Below are positions 55,302-64,000 of a stretch of DNA of 64,000 bases, in pieces. The DNA is taken from the NCBI GenBank assembly GCA_020631735.1, contig CM036170.1, positions 70,261,737 through 70,325,736 on the forward strand, in the 5' to 3' direction. Under the pieces are notes generated by a model. The model was given only the letters and a program-made list of their open reading frames with translations, was not told where the DNA came from and searched no databases. Source of the DNA: Saccharum officinarum. Lineage: Eukaryota > Streptophyta > Magnoliopsida > Poales > Poaceae. Position 1 is the first letter of the stretch, and each line of letters begins with the position of its first letter. A program made the position numbers and the translations under genes.

Positions 55302-58300
55302 TGTAACGGAACCGTCCAAATTATAAGAGCACAAGTACAAAAACAATCACCGAAATGATCAAATTCTCGCACTTGAGCCCATATAACTCCGGTAGTCCAA
55401 TGAAATCACGAGGGAATTCAAACCAACCAACATACAAGCCAAGATCGTAGTGATTCAACATAACAAGTCACATGTTATAACCATTTCACAAGTAATTCAA
55501 TATACATCGGAGTTTAACATAGTTATTACAACTTAAGTTCAAAAGTAGCGGAAGCAAAGTAATTTGAAACTAACATTATTCTTATTTCAAATACATGCCA
55601 GTACCATGGTCGACTTCCAACAAAAGCATTAGAGAGAGGATAACTCAGAAGGATCATGCCCGTGATCACACTCCGCCTCTACGGCAGGAGTCAACCAACT
55701 CTTGCAGCCGCCATGATACATCACAACCTGCAACAAGTGAGGATAAAACCCTGAGTACAAGAAGGTACTCAGCTAGACTTACCCGTCAGAAACCAGAAAT
55801 AAGGTGACACCAAGGATTATGCAAGGCTGATATGAAGTGGGCTAGCTTGACAACTTTTTGCATAAAAGCTTAATATAGATGATTAATCATTAATGCTTAA
55901 GCATCAAGTTAATTATCATTAACCTATCATCTATATTAGAACCTGTACTAGAGCACTCACTTTATTAGGAGCAAACAATATTAACCATAGCAGGTATAAA
56001 TTGAGGCAACCTTTCCATCGTGATCCAATTAACCATCCGTTCAATTTAATGGAATCTACGTTGCCGCTGCTCAAGTCAAGTGCTCACTAACCGGGAGCGA
56101 CGGCGATTCGAATCGAATTCCTATCCAGCTGGAGGGGTATTTCTAACACTCACCGTGCAGACCCCTGCCAGGGTCGCACAGGCCACCTTTTCATATGATT
56201 CAGGAATCACGGGTCCGAATGATGTCGCGACCCCAAGAGCGACACTCTGCCAGGTGATAGGGACTCTAACCCCCCTTGGTCTCACGCCAATGTCCCCAAG
56301 CACATCCTTTCTCTCCTCCAAGAAGCAACCTACCATTCGATTCCCGGCCTGAATCACATTACTCGGCTTCGCGGTCGGAACGACTTATCCGGCCAACTAA
56401 GTGTTAGACTGCGTTCAACATGACTCAAGGACGTACAGCGAATCGGTCCTTAAACGACTCAGACGGGGATAGATTCACACCCAAGACCTCCATGTCTTGT
56501 TGCTTCACTATCGTCATCCCGCCCGGTCTCATTTCATTTTATTAACACATGGTTCCATTCCACGATAGCAATATAGCCAACCGTGCCATATATGAATATC
56601 CCTATATCTCGCAGGTGACAGGAAATCACCTGACTTCTACCGCTTAAAGCAGGGCTAAGCATCTACTCGATCCTAGTCTATGTAGGATTCAAGGATTCAT
56701 ATATCTGGACAAGGAATGATATAATGCAGCAAGGGTTTCCAACCAACTCCTATCACTTAATGCAACAATACTTATAACATATATATAATTAATTGCTTTA
56801 AAGATAGGAGGCTTATAATGCTCTGGGGCTTGCCTGGGATCCGACTCAAGTTAGAGTATGTCAGATGAGTTCACTTGGCGAGCATCTTCCAATCTACCAC
56901 TTGTCCGGTCCTTCGATCTTCGGGATGGATCCGCCAACTCCATCTTCGGGTTTGGCTCCACCTTAGATCCTTCACGCGTTTCTGCTAGCGTACCTAAATG
57001 AGGTGCAATAATGCATGTGTATGAATGCATAGAAGTGAAATAAACAAAGTAATCATGCAAGCATACCAAAGTTCACATAAACACCTAGAGCTAATTAACT
57101 TAATCCTCATTAAGACATAACATAGAAGAGGGCAAGCACATCAATCAAGAACAAGTCTCACAAGATCATAGGGTACCACCCAAGTATCATCAAAGATATG
57201 AGTCACACTTCAATACCCAAGCATGACAAAGTTAATCAAAGCACTACAACTAAAATCTGTCACTTTCTGGACATACATATAGTAGCTCAATAAATCAATC
57301 ATATCTGGAATTTTATAAATCCGAATGACTTGCAAGAAGACATTATGGAAAGCTTATGAAATTCTCTACATTTAATTTATAATCATCACAGCATGATTCC
57401 AAAGTTTAACATGTCGAATTTACACAAACACAGAAACTGGTCTAACAAGACAGAGAGCAAGCAATTCTGTAACCCAACTTTAAACAGCTATAACTCCTAA
57501 ACCACATGGCCAAATGCCACCAAATTTTAACAGCAGCTAGATACATAAATTATCTACAACTTTTGTATAAATAAGTTTCACAACAAAGCACATTATCATG
57601 AAGAATTTTGCTAAGTTCTCAGATCTGTCCAGAAACATTATTTGCAAGAAATAATTATTAACTTATGTTGCAAACATATAATTGGACAAAACCAACTTTA
57701 CCAACATTTCATACATGACTAATAAACACCAAAAAACATAGTGTCAATTACTAAATAAATTATTTTAATACATTTTCTTAATTTATTTAGATAATTAGGT
57801 GGAATTATGAACACCTATCAAAAGTGCACAATAAATTCTACAAAAATTACAGTGGCCTAAATATTCTCTCAAAAGTCTACTGTCCAAATTTCAAGCCATT
57901 TATACAAGTATATCAACCTCTATGAAAAAGAAAAATAGATATTGCAATAAATCATGTGAGAACAAGTTAAACCTAAAACTCCATATTTTTCTATGAACAC
58001 ATGGCCATATTATTGTTTCTTAGGTTACCACAATATCATGCAAGGACAGTGGAACACCATTTTCCATTTTTACATTCATATAATATTTATAATGCATTTA
58101 AAACCATTTATTTAGCCCTTAGCAAGATAAATCACTAACTCAGTCATGCATGCACCATAAATCATGCAATTTTAACCATGCATCAAGCATCACTCGGAGA
58201 GGCTACAAATAAATTTGCATGTCATTTTGAGCACTACAACTCCAGATCAAAAATAACAAGGAAAACAAGCGTTTATTTTCCATTTAACAAGATCTAGGTA

Positions 58301-60084
58301 AAACATCCTGAAACCCAGAAACAACCTATAAGTTTTATATTTTTCTTAGACAGTGCATATTACTAGAAGACCAACAAAATTGGAATCACTAATTTTGGAC
58401 TTCTAAAACTCTAGATATTGATGAAAGCAAGTTAATCCATTTCCAAAACCACTTTTCACTAATGAATTTCTACAGCACAAACACATGCATGCATGGCACA
58501 ACCGATTGCCCTAACATGCAGATCACTTCACAAGGATTCCAACAAAATAAATTGCACAATTTTCGGAGCTACCAAATATGAAATAGAGATTTTACAAGAT
58601 AAAAGAAAATCTGTAAATTTGAGGTGCCATTGCTCTATGAGGTGGGGTCCACTCGTCATAGGGACAGAGCATGGTCTTCTTCCTCACGGAGACGGATCGG
58701 AGAGGACGACAGTTTCGGTGGGCTCGGCCGGCTGCGGCAGGGAAGCGCTGGTCGGGCTCGACCGTGCCTGGCCTTGGCCTTGGCCGGCTGCAGGCAGCAG
58801 CAGCGCAGCGACTGAGCAGCGCCAGAACAGCACCGGTGGCAGCTCCAGCTTCGGCGACGCCTGCACGCATGCACGGTTGCAGCTACCGGCCCGGTCTGCC
58901 AACGGCGACGAGCCAGGGTGGAGGAGGGAGTGGTGATGGAGGGGAGCAGCGGCGGTAGCGCAGCAGCGGCAGCGAGCTCTGCTCGCGTCCATGGCTGATG
59001 GCCGCGGCGCAAGGAGAGAGGCGAGGGAGAGCGAGTGAGAGAGAGCGCTGGGGAGTGGGGAGCTCGGCTCCACCTCTGTATGGCGTTGGGGAGTGGGGCG
59101 CGTGGCAAAGGAAGGGCAAGGTGGCGAGCGCGGGGCGAGCACGCGAGGCACGCGGCGGAAGCTGTCTGCTCCGGTCGGCACGGCACTGTTACAGCTGAAA
59201 ATTCAATTTTCAATACCACCTCAAATGTACAACTGAACATCGTTTTTCTCCACTTCGTAACTCTCTAACCGGTTGATGATTTGTTCCATTGATTACACCG
59301 TTGTGTAGAGCTACACGCATACTACAACTTTGATTAAGGGACCTAGGATTGATTCGGCCTGGTTTGCAAACTAAAAATCACCAAAGGCAGGTACATGGAA
59401 ACGGAAATCGCGAATTTCAGTCATTCCAGACTTAGCCGATTTTCGAAGCTTCAAAACAGCACTGGATTGCAACTTTGAGCCTCTGTTGGACTTATTTCCA
59501 TGCTGAACTAGGGTATGATCCAAAAACAAAGTTTGTTCTACACATCATGAACTACAACTTTTATTTAGGGTGCAACTCCATGCAAGCACTGTAAGTGATT
59601 GGTCAACACAGGTCAAAGTAGCATCACGGTAAAGCTTAAATCTAATTTTTAGACTGATTGATGCATTTTCTCGACCTCAGCTCAACATGAATCCTTCATG
59701 ACTTTTGTTGTAGAGTTAATCTAGAGTCATTTGGGCAAAGTTGCAAGGTTTGGTTGATGATCTATAATTCCATTCACTTAATGGGGCAATTTCCAATAGG
59801 AGCGGAACTTATCATTTCATGTGACTTTTTGATTCCAAACTTCATGAAACTTTTTCAGGGATCAATATAGATAGTTATTGATGTGAGACATGTGAAGATA
59901 CTTTGATAACAACACCCAAGCATATATCGTAAAAATGGCCTATATGCAAAGAAGGGTGCAGCATCCAAGTTTAGATTAGTGTTTATTTCCATAGTTTTGA
60001 CCTTGGCATCGTCATCTCCACTAATTTGTCGTGTTTGAGCTTAAACCCACTACTTAATTGGTGATCAACACCTGGGGTGTTACA
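55302..60084 (-). repeat. LARD 5' LTR (4783 bp)
   Basis: This is a copy of 45603-50384. Differences I found are G/A at 46041/55740, G/A at 46510/56209, one substitution plus one extra C near 46572/56272, C/T at 47124/56824, C/T at 47469/57169, G/A at 48032/57732 and T/G at 49765/59465 (positions approximate to a base or two). Confidence 0.92.
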
Positions 60085-60089
60085 ATTAT

Positions 60090-60566
60090 CTTTATTACAA
60101 TTGATCATTGGTTCATTAATGGGAAGTGGATTATCTTGATGCTACTCAATTGCTAAATATATGATGATAAAAAGTTACACGCAGTCAAACAGTGTCTAGC
60201 CTTTTGTGTCTCATGAACCCTGTGTTATACTTATTGAGTTTGACATGGACTCACTCTTGCTATTTCCCCCCACACTCCAGTGTGTAGTAAGGTGCTATTC
60301 AGAAGAAGGATTCAGAGGTAGTGGAGTTTCCAGAAGTCTTTCAGAAGTGTTTGGCATACGGAGCCACCAGTCAGCCGTCCCTGAGAAGAATGGAGCCTGA
60401 AGTTTAGTCACCATTCCGCGATACTCTGATGTAAGTGTTAATATAGCTATGTATACGTTATATACTAACATTGTTTCTAATACTTTTTCATTCTGACAAA
60501 TGTGTGGACTTCCTAGGCACAGATATAATTAGCCTGGTTTTATTCTTTAGAAAACTGGGTGTGATA
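60090..60566 (+). mobile_element. Right end of the solo LTR interrupted by the LARD
   Basis: After the ATTAT duplication the AT-rich LTR sequence resumes and ends GGGTGTGATA followed by GTCCC. It has no coding content; the 64-codon frame at 60206 is not a known protein. Confidence 0.7.
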
Positions 60567-60571
60567 GTCCC

Positions 60572-60809
60572 GCACTACTACCACGGATCCGACCAGACAG
60601 TGGATATCTACGAGTATCTCTAGCCTAAGCACCACGCTTACGCTACAGACGATTACCCTACCCTCTACCACGGAAGAGAATAAAGTAAACTCGTAAACCA
60701 TAGAACAATAATAACAATGTACTTACTTAGTATAGGAAGTTGAAATATTGTTTAGTCCTTTTTCATGCTATGTTGACGGTTAAAAAATAATACTTATCTA
60801 CCGTCAACA
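60572..60809 (-). mobile_element. 3' LTR of gypsy-like element 2, right part
   Basis: This is the continuation of 41724-42089 after removal of the 18.5-kb nest. On the minus strand the LTR starts TGTTGACGGTAGATAAG at 60809. The total LTR is about 604 bp. Confidence 0.65.
60771..60809. repeat. Perfect 10-bp inverted repeat at the LTR start
   Basis: TGTTGACGGT (60771-60780) and ACCGTCAACA (60800-60809) are exact complements separated by 19 A/T-rich bases. The related solo LTR has the same design at about 25359-25397. Confidence 0.9.
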
Positions 60810-63800
60810 AACTCCTCCAAGCTTACCCTTTGCTCGTCCCTGAGCAAAGATAAACTCAGTGAAGGATCAAGAGTTGCTACAATACTTTCACGCCTTAAAA
60901 GTACACATGCGTTCAAACAAGAACTCTCCTCCGAATTAGAACGAACTATCCTGACTTCAAACTTACCCATATTACCTTTTACTATGGGGCTTGTAGCCGT
61001 CACTTGGGTCTTGAGCAGTTGAAAGACAGAACGGTCGAGTCAAGCACTATGTCTCAAGCTCTTTGATCTACCATTATTTCACAGTTTTGCAGGGTTTTCA
61101 AATAAAACTCGGAGATTCCTGTGTATGACCCTTTCACGTCTCTCCTTTATGGTATTTCTGGATCCTCACCAAGGCATTTATGGTGTATGCCTTCTCTCTT
61201 CTCTCAAAATATGTTGTATTTTTTTTTGCATAAGGCATAGTAACATTATACCTTCTCTTTCTCACCCTACTTCTAATAGGTCTATCTGGAGCTCATAGGT
61301 GGGAGACATAGAATCCATACTTGCAAACATTTATTGCATAGTCAGACACATGGATCCAGAGGGACAAGTCTGGTCATACAGTTAAATCTAGATGTGCATG
61401 TGTATGATCCTAAATATGGGATGAATGGGTATATGGTGATCGTGGAAAATAGTGATGATGGTAGATGTATGTAGGAATGAAGGGGTAAAGGGATGGTGAA
61501 TACCTAATTCTACTTTTGCTCCTTGAAAGAAATTTATACCTCTCTTAAACTTTAAAGAACTTGCTGAGAACTTGGGTTGCTGAAAAAAATCTCTCATAAT
61601 TAGGACCGTTGTCCTTTTATTCTCTCTTTATTTTTTTCTCACTCTCTTTTCTTTTTTTAAACGGAGCACCCAAGTCACTTTTGGAAATATTGATGGAGGT
61701 AGTAACAAAGGGATATTTGGACTTTTATTGGATAACAAAAGGGCTAGCAATGAATAAAGGGATTTTTTTATGCTCACTCCCAGTATAGGAGTAGAACAAT
61801 TATGGGATGTGTCTAAATGGATAGTTTGTGGATGCGTACTTACAGGGTAGAAGCAGCATATATGGGTGGAGTGTACATGATCTTGATTTTAACCGCATGA
61901 CTAATCCCCTAGGGTCAACATAGACTGACCACACTTAATGCTTACAAGCAGCTAAGCTAACAAGTGAAAGTCTTTCCTAATCTAGTAAGCATGTATATAT
62001 AGCTATGGTAGGAATTAAACTCGGATCATACAGGAACTCATCATATAGGATTTTTATTTTCAAAGATAAATTCTCCAGAACTCTAGTATCTCTATGAGCA
62101 TGATAAACAGCAACTCAAAACATTTCCATATCATATCCGCCAACTACCTAGACTTAGATCAAGCATTCGTTACCCACGAGTTTCAGGTTCAGAGCAAATC
62201 TTAGATCAAAACAGTTATGTCTAAAACTCAGGAGAGTTCGAGGTTAAAAACTAGGTACTTGAAAGGAATTACGGTAGAGCAACTATTCATCATTTTCATG
62301 CAAGAGATTATTCGAGATTCTTCTGTTATTAACAACTTCTTTAAGAACAAAGACAAGCAAACAAGACACACCCTTTTTATTTTGTTTCTATTATTTTAGA
62401 ACATTTTGATTACTAAATAAGAAAACTCATAAAGGATAAGGTAAAACTGAGAGAAGAAAATACTTAGCTGGATACATGGAGGTACTTTCCATCAAGCTAG
62501 ATATTGACGTAGTCGTTCAATCTTATGAAGTAGCAGACTAGCAGCGAGGATGTTCTTCCTCCTCTAGTGGAGCATTAATTGATGTTGATGATTGTTGAGA
62601 CAGTGCTCCACTAGTGGATAGAACATCTACATGCTTATTGGCTCTTCTTGGTCCTTCAAATTCTTTCGACAAGGGTTCAGTGTTTTTAGGTCCCCTGAAC
62701 AAGACCTCTTACCATATTCATTCTGTAGGTGCACCATCTGGTCCCATAGTAGAGACCTTGATAGCTTGCACCTCTTGAGATGGTGTCACCTATGTTCCTT
62801 GCTCTTCTAGCAATTTGAAGTGAAGTACTAGTTGTGAAAACTGGCAGCATCTTGCTCATTGTACGTGTTCGTAGGTCCAAGATCTTCACTTGTAGGATTC
62901 TTGGGGAGTTGACAAGCTTCTCTACTGTTGTGTTTAAAGTGGGTCCTACTCATAGAGACAAGGCAGAGATCAAGTGCATGAGCTCTGTTGGTGGAAAAAC
63001 ACCAACAGAACCAAAAGTTTATTCTTCTCTAACCTTAGGCATATTGAGCAAGATAAAGTTGATGTTTATGTGTTTTGCTTAAACTTGACATGGGTGATAG
63101 GATCAAACAATGAGCATGAATGTAGCATTAAATCAATTGGGCAGATCAAATTTCTTAACCTTATAGAAGGATAGTTTATCTATGCATATTGTGTAATGAT
63201 TTCATGATTATGACTATCAACTTCCAAAGAAAAGACGTGCAATCATTTCAGATCATTGAGTTAAGATTATAAGATCAAGAAAGTGGTGACAAGAACAAAG
63301 ATTAGAGAACTAAGCATGTTGAGTTAATTAGGTTGGGTTAAATTAGGTTGTAACTTAAACATGGTTGGTTCTCTATTTATGTGTATACCAGCATCAAGGA
63401 AAGGATTTTAATGTGATGATCACTAACCTTAGGATCTTACCTTTAATGTTGGAGTGTGCTGGCACTATAACACCTTGTGGAAGCTTTCCTTTGTTGGTCG
63501 TTCTTGTTCTTTTGTTCATGTGCCAATGTCTTCTCTGTTGCACTCCTTATTTCTTACATTTAGTAATGCCATGTTTCGTTCTCTTTTTAATTTGTGCTTG
63601 GACCGTTAGCTCTTCTTATTGTTTTATTCATGCGAATCATTAGTGGACACACATACCCAAAGGAGTATATAAGTAATGATAGGGGCATTATTGTCACAAA
63701 GCTAAGGGTCAGTTTCTATGCTATAGAAGAATGTATTTGAACATACTAGCACAGAAACATTCACTATTACTTCTTTTCTAGTGGATTGATTTTATCTTAT

Positions 63801-64000
63801 ATTTGATTATCATATATAGGCATTACTCAAACTTATAGAAATAAAGCAATAGTTAATTAAGAGATTATAAACCAGCGTGTAGAGCGATGAGAGCATGATA
63901 GGAGGAAGGTCATGGTTGGATGATCTAAAGCAGTTGGCCTTCCTTCCTCATGCATCGACTTCTCAATCTAGTGAGAGTGCAGAAAGTTGCATGCTCTCTT
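60810..64000 (-). mobile_element. Internal 3' non-coding region of gypsy-like element 2 (runs off the window)
   Basis: Directly inside the LTR border is a purine tract on the minus strand (GGTAAGCTTGGAGGAGTT, 60810-60827). From there to the window end I see AT-rich DNA with no frame over about 90 codons and no recognisable pol domain, so pol, if present, lies beyond base 64000. A small perfect hairpin (TGTTGGTG ... CACCAACA) is at 62986-63007. Parts further right may belong to another element. Confidence 0.5.

Larger units (their letters stand above)
45603..60084 (-). mobile_element. LARD-like non-coding LTR retrotransposon, 14.5 kb, very young (TSD ATTAT)
   Basis: Two 4.78-kb direct repeats flank a 4.9-kb interior. 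ATTAT lies immediately outside both ends (45598-45602 and 60085-60089). On the minus strand each LTR begins TGTAACACCCCAGGTGTTGA and ends GGACGGTTCCGTTACA. Primer-binding site (55285-55299) and polypurine tract (50385-50402) show minus orientation. No gag, protease, RT or integrase could be found. Giant LTRs with a conserved but non-coding interior define LARDs (large retrotransposon derivatives) known from cereals. By eye the LTRs differ at seven bases and one indel, so it inserted very recently and must have been mobilised by proteins from another element. Confidence 0.9.
42090..60566 (+). mobile_element. Solo LTR (about 4.0 kb without its own insertion) with captured aspartic-protease DNA, TSD GTCCC
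   Basis: The left end is TGTCACACCCC at 42090 and the right end GGGTGTGATA at 60566 (expected ACA, one C-to-T change). GTCCC flanks both, 42085-42089 and 60567-60571. The element is split by the LARD at 45603-60084, so its own sequence is 42090-45602 plus 60090-60566. A TATA box lies at 42883. There is no primer-binding site, gag or pol, and no second LTR, which is why I call it a solo LTR. It carries a fragment of a plant aspartic protease gene at about 42975-43560. Confidence 0.75.

Noticed and set aside
45896..59568. Pairs of identical ORFs 9.7 kb apart that look like duplicated genes
   Set aside because: They lie at the same offsets in the two LTRs of the LARD, so they are copies made by retrotransposition and do not resemble known proteins.
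42090..60566. Single 18.5-kb LTR retrotransposon with the LARD repeats as its LTRs
   Set aside because: The 4.78-kb repeats have their own TG...CA ends and ATTAT duplication, whereas the outer ends have a different duplication (GTCCC), so these are two nested elements.
62217..63643. Small ORFs near the right edge (60-92 codons)
   Set aside because: AT-rich, low-complexity hydrophobic text in retroelement non-coding DNA; lengths are as expected by chance.

Overview
This window is plant nuclear DNA, most likely from a panicoid grass (Sorghum, Saccharum, Miscanthus or Panicum type). The evidence is a GC-rich intronless monocot-style gene, several grass MITE families ending in GGCC(T/C)(T/C)GTTT, Tat-lineage Ty3/gypsy retrotransposons carrying an antisense reading frame, and very long LTRs. 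I cannot fix the species from sequence alone. I recognise one intact host gene: a U-box/ARM-repeat E3 ubiquitin ligase at 3174-5273 (+), 699 residues. Almost everything else is transposable element, element fragment, or unassigned intergenic DNA.

Left part (1-22508). Short DNA transposons surround the gene. A 281-bp hAT-type MITE with an 8-bp target duplication sits about 220 bp upstream of the start codon. Two composite GC-rich elements (about 5724-6862 and 10000-11206) lie in opposite orientation and share arrays of TGCAACAT/TGAAACAT-type motifs. A CACTA transposon end lies at 13325. Five TTA-type or related MITEs lie between 9.5 and 16.6 kb, and a sixth is inside a decayed retroelement gag at 19.9 kb. 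A 2.55-kb element with short inverted ends (16681-19235) contains a copia-like solo LTR and a possible captured PPR fragment. It abuts a decayed minus-strand gag-protease retroelement whose primer-binding site and LTR start near 21200.

Right part (22509-64000) is a nested stack of retrotransposons. The oldest layer is a minus-strand Tat-lineage Ty3/gypsy element: 3' LTR 22509-23580, plus-strand antisense gene remnant 25994-29277, then integrase, RNase H, reverse transcriptase, protease and gag up to 41723. It has been invaded by a solo LTR (24154-25397), a giant LTR (30459-33946) and a 3.1-kb non-coding LTR element (35241-38378) that carries an 83/50-bp tandem array. Its gag is cut by the 3' LTR of a second minus-strand gypsy-like element (41724-42089 plus 60572-60809, interior running off the window). 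That LTR is cut by a roughly 4-kb solo LTR carrying a captured aspartic-protease fragment (42090-45602 plus 60090-60566, target duplication GTCCC). That solo LTR is in turn cut by a very young 14.5-kb non-coding LARD-like element (45603-60084) with two 4.78-kb LTRs that differ at about seven sites (target duplication ATTAT).

The four-level nest can be read from matching target-site duplications and gives a clear order of insertion. The retroelement coding regions are broken by stops, frameshifts, deletions and tandem duplications, so the retroelement layers look non-autonomous today. The LARD has no coding capacity of its own, but its near-identical LTRs show that it was mobilised recently, which implies help from another element.
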